Origin: an uncultured Bacteroidia bacterium
GTDB taxonomy: Bacteria > Bacteroidota > Bacteroidia > Bacteroidales > Prolixibacteraceae
Reading direction: 5' to 3'
DNA length: 35,523 nucleotides
Assembly: GCA_903854235.1 (NCBI GenBank)
Contig: CAINVV010000035.1
Span: forward strand, 1 to 35,523
Under the pieces are notes generated by a model that was not told where the DNA came from, made no database searches, and worked only from the letters and a program-made list of their open reading frames with translations. Below are positions 6,742 through 14,897 of the stretch, in pieces. A program made the translations under genes and the position numbers. The first letter of the stretch is position 1, and the number at the start of each line of letters is the position of its first letter.

Positions 6742-9678
6742 CCCTTTCGGATTGGGCTTGTACGGCAATTTTGCCATCTTCTCGACCTCTAACGAGGGAA
6801 AGCCGAACTCCTCCACCACCTTTCCCAGGATCAGGTAGACGCCCGGCCCCTTGAACGGATAATTTTTCAGGGAGTCGGGGAAATGCACCGTATCGAAGAA
6901 GTTGCCGGTCTGGTCGATGAAGGTGCCGAAGTGCATGATCTCCCTCTTGGAAGTGCGGACATATTTGATGGTGACCATCCTACCCACCATCCGGATTTTC
7001 CTGCCGAGATGCCGCAAAAGATCCCGCGCCATCACCTCTCCCCGGAAGCTGGTCTGGAGCAGGTCGAACATGCTCATCGTAACCGGAAAGCCCAGCAGCT
7101 CGATCTCGTCGTAGGCGTCTTCGATGGGAGAATAGTCAAGCACCGGCATCTCGAAACTCTTGTGCTCGGTCGGGAACATGCTGGCCGAATGGGTTCTGAC
7201 GGGCACCTTCCGCAGGTAGAGCTGCGACTCCCACAGGAGGGAACATTTGTTGGCTTCCAGCGTCCGGAAGGCCCCCAGGCGGACCAGGATCACCAGCTGC
7301 TCCTTGCCCACCGGCACCCGGTCGATGAATTCGTGGATGGAGCGGTACTCCCCGTGGCATTTGCGTTCGCTCAGGATCAGCTCGATGGTGGTGCTCTCCA
7401 GGTTCTGGACGTGGACGAATCCCATGAAGATGGTGGTACCGATGATCCGCGTGTGGAGCAGGCTCCTGTTGATGCAAGGCAGTTCGATGGTGGCACCCTG
7501 CCGCTGCGCCTCGTTGAAATAGACCCAGGTGTGGTAAAACCCGCCGAAATTATTGATCACGGCTACCATGAATTCGAGTGGATGGTGGGCCTTGAGGTAG
7601 AGGCTCTGGAAGCTCTCGACGGCATAGGAGGCCGAATGGGCCTTCGAGAAGGAGTAGCCCGCGAAGGATTCGATCTGCCGCCATACCTCCGCCGCCACCT
7701 CGTCGGAGCGGCCCAGCTCCCTGCAGTTGGCGAAATACTTCTCCTCGATCAGCCGGAACTCCCGGAGCGATCGGAATTTCCCCGACATCGCCCGGCGGAG
7801 CACATCGGCTTCGGCCAGATCCAGTCCGGCAAAATGGTGGGCCACCTTGATCACATCCTCCTGGAACACCATCACCCCGTAGGTCTCGCTCAGCTGCTCC
7901 TTCAGAACCGGATGGAGGTAGGTGAAGTCGTTGGGATGGTGGAACCGCCGGATGTACTCGCGCATCATCCCCGACTTGGCCACCCCGGGGCGGATGATCG
8001 AACTGGCCGCCACCAGGCTGATGTAGTTGTCGCACCGGAGCTTCTTCAGCAGTCCGCGCATCGCTGGGCTCTCGATGTAGAAACAGCCGATGGTCTCGCC
8101 ATCCTTCAGCTGCTGCCGGACCTTTGGATCCGCAAAGAACCTGTCGACCTGGTGAATGTCGATCTCCTTGCCACCGTTGTCGACGATGATTTCCACGGCC
8201 TCCCTGATGTGGCCAATCCCCCGCTGACTGAGGATATCCAGCTTCTCGAAACCCATCTCTTCTGCGATGTACATGTCCCACTGGGTGGTGAGAAAGCCCT
8301 TGGGGGGCATATCCAAAGCGGCATAGTAGGTGATGGGCTCTTCGGTCACGAGCATTCCTCCCGCGTGGATCGTCCGCATGTTGGGAAAATCGAGCACCTC
8401 CTGCCCCAGGGTCCGGATCATGTTGGCCGTGTCGTAGTTGTTGTAGCTGTTCCCTGGATCGTTCACCAGCAGGTCTATCTCCTCCTTGGGCAGGCCGAAC
8501 ACCTTGCCAAGTTCCCGGATGATCGACTTGTCGCGGAAGGTGGAGGTGGCACCAAGCAGGGCCGCATGGTTCTTTCCGTACCGTTTGAAGATGTAGTCCT
8601 GCACCTGGTCGCGGTCTTTCCACGAGAAATCGATGTCGAAATCGGGAGGACTGGTCCGCTTGGGATTGAGGAAACGTTCGAAATAGAGGTCCAGCTTGAT
8701 GGGATCCACGTCCGTGATCCGCAGGCAGTAGGCCACGATGCTGTTGGCGCCGCTCCCCCTTCCCACGTGGTAGAATCCCCGCGACATGCTGTAGTGGACG
8801 ATGTCCCAGGCGATCAGAAAATAGGAGGAGAAGCCGAGGTTGTCGATGATCTCCAGCTCGTGCCGGATCCGCTCCTTCGCGGTCTGGTTGTTTTTGCCGT
8901 AGCGGTAGAGCATCCCATCGTTGGCCAGCTTCTGCAGGAGCAGCCTGTCGTCCTCCTTGGTCTTGCTGTAGGTGCGCTTGTTCTTGCTGACTCTGAATTC
9001 GATGTCGATCGAACACTGCTCCATCAGCCACTCCGTATTCTCGATGATTTCGGGATAATGCTGAAAGATTTCGCGTAGTTTCCAGGGGGCGACCATCACC
9101 TGTTCGGGATCGGCAAACTGGTGGGGTTGCAGTTTGCTCAGCAGGGTGTTGTGGTCGATGGCCCGCAGGCATTTGTGGATCAGCAGCGACTTGTCGTCGA
9201 GGAAGGTGACGGGTTGCCAGACGACCAGTCTCTCGGGGTAGTCGCGGTATTCGGAGGTGACGAGCTTGTTGAGCTGGTGGGGACGGATACCCGTAAATTC
9301 GTTGTCGCCCAGAGCCGAGCCTGGCATCTTCCCGAAGGGATAGATCACGAATACCTGGCTGAAAGCGGGGGCCTCCTCCTCAAACTTTTCTCCGCTCAGG
9401 TTGTGTTGGGTGAGGTATTCGTTCAGCTCTTTCAGCCCCTCCCTGTTTTTGGCGATCCCGATAAAAAGCAGTTCGTCCCCATTTTTGAACTCCACCCCCG
9501 CAATGGGTTTGAGGTTCCGTTCCTTCGCCTTTTTGATCAGCTCCGGAATGCCCATGGAGGTGTTGATATCTGTCAGCGCCAGGGTGGTGATCCCCTGGAT
9601 GACGGCCTGGTCCAGCAGCTGGTCGAGGCTCATGGTCCCGTAGCGGAGGCTGTAGTAGGAGTGGGTGTTGAGGTACAT
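6739..9678 (-). CDS. DNA polymerase III alpha subunit, short DnaE2/ImuC-like form with degenerate PHP domain
   Basis: PPDFDIDFSWKDRDQVQDYIFKRYG (catalytic Asp pair), TTQWDMYIAEEMGFEKLDILS, YGVMVFQEDVIKVAHHFAGLDLAEADVLRRAMSGK. 979 aa, ending after the OB-like region. PHP motifs read LNTHS and LTDIN instead of LHxHS and LTDHG. Confidence 0.9.
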   Translation of the reverse strand: MYLNTHSYYSLRYGTMSLDQLLDQAVIQGITTLALTDINTSMGIPELIKKAKERNLKPIAGVEFKNGDELLFIGIAKNREGLKELNEYLTQHNLSGEKFEEEAPAFSQVFVIYPFGKMPGSALGDNEFTGIRPHQLNKLVTSEYRDYPERLVVWQPVTFLDDKSLLIHKCLRAIDHNTLLSKLQPHQFADPEQVMVAPWKLREIFQHYPEIIENTEWLMEQCSIDIEFRVSKNKRTYSKTKEDDRLLLQKLANDGMLYRYGKNNQTAKERIRHELEIIDNLGFSSYFLIAWDIVHYSMSRGFYHVGRGSGANSIVAYCLRITDVDPIKLDLYFERFLNPKRTSPPDFDIDFSWKDRDQVQDYIFKRYGKNHAALLGATSTFRDKSIIRELGKVFGLPKEEIDLLVNDPGNSYNNYDTANMIRTLGQEVLDFPNMRTIHAGGMLVTEEPITYYAALDMPPKGFLTTQWDMYIAEEMGFEKLDILSQRGIGHIREAVEIIVDNGGKEIDIHQVDRFFADPKVRQQLKDGETIGCFYIESPAMRGLLKKLRCDNYISLVAASSIIRPGVAKSGMMREYIRRFHHPNDFTYLHPVLKEQLSETYGVMVFQEDVIKVAHHFAGLDLAEADVLRRAMSGKFRSLREFRLIEEKYFANCRELGRSDEVAAEVWRQIESFAGYSFSKAHSASYAVESFQSLYLKAHHPLEFMVAVINNFGGFYHTWVYFNEAQRQGATIELPCINRSLLHTRIIGTTIFMGFVHVQNLESTTIELILSERKCHGEYRSIHEFIDRVPVGKEQLVILVRLGAFRTLEANKCSLLWESQLYLRKVPVRTHSASMFPTEHKSFEMPVLDYSPIEDAYDEIELLGFPVTMSMFDLLQTSFRGEVMARDLLRHLGRKIRMVGRMVTIKYVRTSKREIMHFGTFIDQTGNFFDTVHFPDSLKNYPFKGPGVYLILGKVVEEFGFPSLEVEKMAKLPYKPNPKG

Positions 9679-9682
9679 GGGG

Positions 9683-9721
9683 AGTGAAAAATGAAAAGTG
9701 AAAAGTGAAGAGTGAAGAGTT
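9683..9721 (+). repeat. GTGAAAA heptad repeat array immediately upstream of the dnaE2-like start codon (antisense orientation)
   Basis: GTGAAAAATGAAAAGTGAAAAGTGAAGAGTGAAGAGTTG; 4 bp from the ATG on the minus strand. Confidence 0.85.
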
Positions 9722-9792
9722 GAGAGGGGATGACGGGGAAGATAGGAAGACTTTAGGACTGTAAGACTAGGGGACTGGCGGACAAAGAAACC

Positions 9793-9837
9793 GGTCCCTG
9801 AGCGAGGTGGTCCCTGAGCGAAGCCGAAGGGTCGAAG
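9793..9837 (+). repeat. Direct repeat GGTCCCTGAGCGA (x2) within a CCCTGAGCGAAGCCGAAGGG-type dispersed element
   Basis: 9793-9805 and 9809-9821 are identical 13-mers, followed by AGCCGAAGGGTCGAAGG, directly next to the dinB stop. Confidence 0.7.
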
Positions 9838-9840
9838 GTG

Positions 9841-10998
9841 CTATTTCGCCATCATGCCCGAGGCCCGCCGGATCGCTCCCGGCCCGAATCGAAGCCGGAT
9901 CTTGTCCATGGCGAGATAGAGTTTGATCCGCTCCTCGTTGTCTTCGAACAGGTCGAGCTGCTGCACCCCGTGGATCAATCCGCCCAGCTTCACCCCTACC
10001 AGCCGGATCAGCATCCTTCGCTCGTACAACCGCTTGAACAGCTCCCTGACGACACCGATCAGGACGTGGTCGAAGGAGGTGTAGGGGATCTTTTTCTGCA
10101 GCGTGTGCGTGTCGTAGTTGGCGTAACGGATCTTCACCGTCACCACGGAGGTGAGCTTCTCATTTTTTCGAAGCTTGAAGCAGAGCTTCTCCGTCATCGA
10201 GATCATCAGCTGGTCGAGCATCGCCACGTCGATGGTATCGGTCTCGAAGGTCCGCTCCTTACTGATCGACTTCTCCTCGCTGTAGGGCACCACCGGAGTG
10301 AAATCGATGCCGTGGGCCCTTCGCCAGATCTCGATGCCGTTTTGGCCCAGCACACTCTGCACCATCTCAAGAGGAACGGCGCTCAGGGTCTGGATCGTCG
10401 AGACGCCCATCGACCGAAGCAGCTGGTAGGTCTTGCTCCCCACTCCGGGAATCTTTTTAATCGACAGAGGATTCAGGAAGGGTTGCACCCACTCTTTGTC
10501 GACGTGCTTCTCCCCGTTGGGTTTTGCCTCGCCTGTGGCAATCTTGCTCACCGTTTTGTTGACGGAGAGGCCGAAGGAGATGGGCAGCCCCGTTTCACTG
10601 ATGATCGACTGGCGCAACTCGTGCGACCATTTGAGGGCTCCCCAGTAGCGGTCGATCCCGGTAATGTCGAGGTAGTGCTCGTCGATGGAGGCCTTCTCGT
10701 ACATCGGGGCCTTGTCGGCGATCACCTCCGTCACCAGTTTGGAATATTTGCTGTAGGAGTCCATGTCGCCACGGATCACGACGGCATCGCGGCAGAGGTT
10801 CAGCGCCATCTTCATCGGCATGGCCGAATGAACCCCGAACTTCCGTGCCTCGTAGCTGCAACTGGCCACCACCCCGCGGTCGGAGACTCCCCCGATGACC
10901 ACGGGTTTGCCGATGAGATCCGAATTGAGCAACCGCTCCACGGATACGAAAAACGTATCCAGATCCATGTGCAAGATTGTCCTGTCCTGAAGTTGCAT
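9841..10998 (-). CDS. dinB: DNA polymerase IV (Y-family)
   Basis: ILHMDLDTFFVSVE, ASCSYEARKFGVHSAMP, KASIDEHYLDITG, SFGLSVNKTVSKIATGEAKPNG, and a C-terminal clamp-binding QQLDLF motif. Confidence 0.95.
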   Translation of the reverse strand: MQLQDRTILHMDLDTFFVSVERLLNSDLIGKPVVIGGVSDRGVVASCSYEARKFGVHSAMPMKMALNLCRDAVVIRGDMDSYSKYSKLVTEVIADKAPMYEKASIDEHYLDITGIDRYWGALKWSHELRQSIISETGLPISFGLSVNKTVSKIATGEAKPNGEKHVDKEWVQPFLNPLSIKKIPGVGSKTYQLLRSMGVSTIQTLSAVPLEMVQSVLGQNGIEIWRRAHGIDFTPVVPYSEEKSISKERTFETDTIDVAMLDQLMISMTEKLCFKLRKNEKLTSVVTVKIRYANYDTHTLQKKIPYTSFDHVLIGVVRELFKRLYERRMLIRLVGVKLGGLIHGVQQLDLFEDNEERIKLYLAMDKIRLRFGPGAIRRASGMMAK

Positions 10999-11042
10999 GT
11001 TCGACGAAGGTTGCCTGTTAAGATAAAATTCTACCCGGATTC

Positions 11043-11073
11043 TTGTTTCATTCGGAATAAATAGCTACATTTG
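11043..11073 (+). promoter_or_regulatory. Predicted Bacteroidota sigma-ABfr promoter for the XRE-S24 regulator
   Basis: TTG (11043-11045), 20-bp spacer, TACATTTG (11066-11073), matching TAnnTTTG. Confidence 0.5.
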
Positions 11074-11130
11074 ACTATATTTTTGTCATTTGTACGACTA
11101 CAATATAATCTACTTTAAACAATTCTGTAC

Positions 11131-11934
11131 ATGTTTCTCTCGGAAAATTTAAAATTTTTGCGAAAAAGGCGGAGGCTGACGCAGCAGGACCTTGCGGAGA
11201 TGCTGAATACCAAGCGATCGAGCATCAACAATTACGAGAACGGCACCACCTTTCCTCCTGTGAACATCCTGATCGGCCTCTCCGACCTGTTTCACCTCTC
11301 CATCGACACGTTGGTGCGCATCAACCTGCCGGGGTTACGGGAGAGCCAGATGTATGTCATCGAGCACGGCTCCGATGTGTTTGTGAAGGGGAACGAGGTG
11401 CGGGTACTGGCCACTACCGTGGATGCGCGGAACAAGGAGAACATCGAGATTGTCTCCATCAAGGCGAAGGCCGGTTACACCACCGGCTATTTCGATCCGG
11501 AGTTCATCTCCGCACTGCCCAACTTCCAGCTTCCGATGCTGACCAGGGAGAAAAAATACCGTGCCTTTCAGATTTCAGGCGATTCGATGCTGCCGGTCCG
11601 CGACAAAAGCTGGGTGGTTGGGGAGTATGTGCAGGATCTGCACACCATCAAGGACGATCACCCCTACATCGTGCTGACGCTGAACGAAGGGGTGGTCTTC
11701 AAAAATGTCAGGAACGAACTGGCCGAAAAAGGCAGTCTGCGGATGATCTCCCTCAACACCGAGTATGATCCCTACGATCTCCCCATCGGTGAAATCAGGG
11801 AGGTGTGGAAATTTGTGCTTTATATCACCGACGAGATTCCGGAATCGGCCGACAACCAGCAGATCTACAAAAAACTGGAGCAAATTCAGCAGGAGATCGG
11901 GAAAATGAGGAACCAGGCAGCGAATCAGACCTAA
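11131..11934 (+). CDS. XRE-family regulator with S24 (LexA/CI-like) peptidase domain
   Basis: N-terminal HTH (LRKRRRLTQQDLAEMLNTKRSSINNYENG); KAKAGYTTGYFDPEFI (Ala114-Gly115), SGDSM (Ser152) and VVFKNV (Lys191), with spacing similar to LexA/UmuD. Confidence 0.9.
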   Translation: MFLSENLKFLRKRRRLTQQDLAEMLNTKRSSINNYENGTTFPPVNILIGLSDLFHLSIDTLVRINLPGLRESQMYVIEHGSDVFVKGNEVRVLATTVDARNKENIEIVSIKAKAGYTTGYFDPEFISALPNFQLPMLTREKKYRAFQISGDSMLPVRDKSWVVGEYVQDLHTIKDDHPYIVLTLNEGVVFKNVRNELAEKGSLRMISLNTEYDPYDLPIGEIREVWKFVLYITDEIPESADNQQIYKKLEQIQQEIGKMRNQAANQT

Positions 11935-11961
11935 AAATTGTCAGCTGGGGAAAGGTTCATT

Positions 11962-14577
11962 TCAGATTGGATTTTTTTCAATAAAAACCGGGACCGTAAA
12001 ACGGAAGGTTGAACCTTCGTTTACGACACTCTCGACAACGATCTCCCCGCCCATTTTTTCCACGAAATCCCTGCAAAGCAACAGCCCCAACCCGGCGCTC
12101 AACTCGCCTGCCGTACCGGGTCGTTTGGTATTGACATCGAGGCGAAACAGGTTGTTCCGCATGGTTTCACTCATTCCGATTCCGGTATCTTTGACAGTTA
12201 TTTGGATCAGGTTATCGATGCGGAGGGCAGATATTTCGACGTTCCCGCCACTTACTGTAAACTTGATGGCATTGGAGGTCAGGTTCCGGATGATCGTCTG
12301 GAACATATGAAGATCCGCTACGATAAAAGTCGCTGCATCGAGATTCAATTCCAATTCTATGGACTTTTGATGTGCGGGCTCCTCCAGGACCAAAACGCTT
12401 TCCCGGATGACCTTGCTCAGGGAAAGGGGTCGGGGATTGCATACGACCAGCCCGCGTTTCATTTGAGACCAGTCCAGCAAGCTCTCCAGCAAATTATAGG
12501 TATGATGTGCCGATTTATTCAGCTCTGCGGAGAATCGCTTCATTTCGTCCAGCGACAGATCCAGGGTCTCATCCGTCATCAGGTCCGTTAATCCCATCAA
12601 ACCATTGAAAGGACTGCGGAGCTCGTGTGCGAGGATGGAAAAAAATTTATCCTTTTCGGCATTGATTTGCTGAAGTTCTTCGTTCTTCGCCTTGATCTCC
12701 GATTCGATCTGCTTGCGCGCAGTAATATCCCTCGAGGAGGCGCACTGAAAGTCCTGTCCTTCAAGAACCACCTTCGAGGTTTTGATTTCCACATCGATGA
12801 CTGAACCATCCTTCCGTCGATGACTGGTCTCAAAAACAGACGAAGCTTGGGTTGCCTCCCTTACTTTTTCCATTAATTCTTCGCCTTCCCATTTTGCATC
12901 CCAATCACTTACCTTCAGTAGAGTAGATTCCTCCCTTGAATGACCAAGCATGAAGTAAAAAGCATCATTGGCTTCTACCAATCTTCCTTCCATATCCAGG
13001 ATATGAATGCCATCATTGGTCACACTGAGAATCGTCTGGTACCGGAATGCAAGGTTTGCAATTTGAGCCTCTGTTTTTATTCGTTCTGAAATATCCTGTT
13101 TGATGGCAAGATAGTTTCTGGTTTGACCATCGGAGTCGGTGATGGGTGCAATTTCGCAATCTTCCCAATAGAGTTCTCCACTCTTTTTTCGGTTGCGTAA
13201 AGTTCCTTTCCAACTCTTTCCCTTGGTGATGCTTTTCCACAAGGACCGATAATCGTCCACAGGTGTCTCTCCCGACTTCATTAACCTGATATTCTTGCCA
13301 AGCAATTCCGTTCGATCAAAACCCGTGATTTCGCAGGTTTTGGGATTGGCATATTCAATATCCCCTTCCAGGTTGGTGATTAAAATGCTTACCGGACTTT
13401 GCTCTACCGCCTTCGTCAGATTTCGCATGGTTTCTTCTACCGTCTTCAACTCCGTGATGTCGACACAGGAACCTATGTACCCCATGAATGCTCCCTCTTC
13501 CGTGAAGCGCGGCACGCCATTGTCCAGCAACCAGTGATACCTTCCATCAGCGTGCATCAGCCTGTATTCCATTCTGAACTCTTTCCTGTCGCGGAAGGAT
13601 TTCAGATAAATTTCCAGACATCTTTTGAAATCTTCCGGATGGACACCCTCTGACCAACCATTGCCCAACTCCTGTTCCAGGGTTCGGCCGGTAAAGGTTA
13701 GCCACGATTTGTTGAAGTAATCACACAGGGTATCCGTACCGGAGGTCCATATCAATACCGGGGCCGAATCTGCCATCCGCTTGAACCTGGCTTCACTCTC
13801 GCGCAGTGCGGACTCCTTCTCCTTTCTTTCTGTGATGTCGGTGATGATGGCCCATAATCCTGTTGCCACGCCGTTGTCATCCCTGATCAGCCAGGCCCGG
13901 ACGGAAATCGGAAAGATGGATCCGTCTTTCCGGATGTATTCCTTTTCATACTCCTCCGAATAACCAAGCGGTATGATCTGAGTCCGAAGGATGTTTTCTT
14001 CAAAGGTGTGCCATCTGGCGGGTGTCAGCTCCTGGTAAGTCACCCTTTTCATTTCATCCTTGGTGTATCCCAGAAGATCGATGCACCTGCCGTTGCATTC
14101 CTGAAAAGTACCTTCCATATCCGTAAAAACGACCAGGTTTCGCATCGACTCATACAATCCGTGGTATTTTTCTTCACTCTCCTTCAACTGATCCTCAGCC
14201 TGTTTCCGGTGCGTAATGTCCCTGAGAATGCACATCAGCTGCCAGTTTTCATCGTTCCTGATCCCTGACACAGACAATTCAAGGTGGATGCTATTTTCAT
14301 CCCTGTGTCGGGCCACCACTTCCACGGTTGTGTTTAATACCCTTTCGGTCCCTGAGTTGAGAAAATCTCTCAAGCGGGAATTGTTTGAATCCTCATTGTG
14401 CTGAGGGAGAATTATTTCCTGAATATTTTTACCAATTATTTCCTCCTTGCGATAACCCATAATTTGCTCCGCAGCTTGGTTCCAAAAGGTGATGGAACCC
14501 TTTTTGTTCATCATAAGGATGGCATCTGTCGATGTCTCTGATATGATTCCAAAATAATCAATTTGGTTGTGGGTCAT
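11962..14577 (-). CDS. Multi-PAS domain sensor histidine kinase
   Basis: Several PAS/PAC units (e.g. ILMMNKKGSITFWNQAAEQIMGYRKEEIIGKN, IEYANPKTCEITGFDRTELLGKN), H-box FFSILAHELRSPFNGLMGL, N-box NLTSNAIKFT, G-box TGIGMS / SAGLGLLLCRDFVEKMGGEIVVES. Confidence 0.93.
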   Translation of the reverse strand: MTHNQIDYFGIISETSTDAILMMNKKGSITFWNQAAEQIMGYRKEEIIGKNIQEIILPQHNEDSNNSRLRDFLNSGTERVLNTTVEVVARHRDENSIHLELSVSGIRNDENWQLMCILRDITHRKQAEDQLKESEEKYHGLYESMRNLVVFTDMEGTFQECNGRCIDLLGYTKDEMKRVTYQELTPARWHTFEENILRTQIIPLGYSEEYEKEYIRKDGSIFPISVRAWLIRDDNGVATGLWAIITDITERKEKESALRESEARFKRMADSAPVLIWTSGTDTLCDYFNKSWLTFTGRTLEQELGNGWSEGVHPEDFKRCLEIYLKSFRDRKEFRMEYRLMHADGRYHWLLDNGVPRFTEEGAFMGYIGSCVDITELKTVEETMRNLTKAVEQSPVSILITNLEGDIEYANPKTCEITGFDRTELLGKNIRLMKSGETPVDDYRSLWKSITKGKSWKGTLRNRKKSGELYWEDCEIAPITDSDGQTRNYLAIKQDISERIKTEAQIANLAFRYQTILSVTNDGIHILDMEGRLVEANDAFYFMLGHSREESTLLKVSDWDAKWEGEELMEKVREATQASSVFETSHRRKDGSVIDVEIKTSKVVLEGQDFQCASSRDITARKQIESEIKAKNEELQQINAEKDKFFSILAHELRSPFNGLMGLTDLMTDETLDLSLDEMKRFSAELNKSAHHTYNLLESLLDWSQMKRGLVVCNPRPLSLSKVIRESVLVLEEPAHQKSIELELNLDAATFIVADLHMFQTIIRNLTSNAIKFTVSGGNVEISALRIDNLIQITVKDTGIGMSETMRNNLFRLDVNTKRPGTAGELSAGLGLLLCRDFVEKMGGEIVVESVVNEGSTFRFTVPVFIEKNPI

Positions 14578-14897
14578 TCGAAAATAATTTAATTTAGATG
14601 TACAGATCTGATCCAGCTCTTTGCCAGAATTTTATTGACAGGGATCAGGTATTCTGACAATTGAAATGCTTTTTGAAATATTTTTGTAATCATTACAAAT
14701 TACTAATTTGAATCGCTAAGGAACAAAAATTCTGAAACCTATCTGTCTAGATATCGTGGTCACAACATGGACAGAAATTCATTTTTCAGCCATCCTAAAT
14801 CGGAAAGTAGTCAGTAAATTCCTATTTCCCGCTGGATCTCTTACCAATTGCCAAATATCCCAATCAGCCAGAATAGCAGAAAAAGTTCGCTGGGATG

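Noticed and set aside
6594-6854. 86-aa ORF ending PPPPFPGSGRRPAP
   Set aside because: Composed of REP copy 2, the heptad array and antisense dnaE2 sequence.
6883-9078. 731-aa plus-strand ORF
   Set aside because: Fully antisense to the well-supported DnaE2-like gene; composition (His/Asp/Val rich, no domain motifs) is a mirror of GC-rich codons, not a real protein.
7550-9172. 540-aa minus-strand ORF in another frame of dnaE2
   Set aside because: Same-strand frame-shifted reading of the polymerase; Arg/Pro/Gly-rich low-complexity sequence without recognisable motifs.
9838-11064. 408-aa plus-strand ORF
   Set aside because: Antisense shadow of dinB; no motif support.
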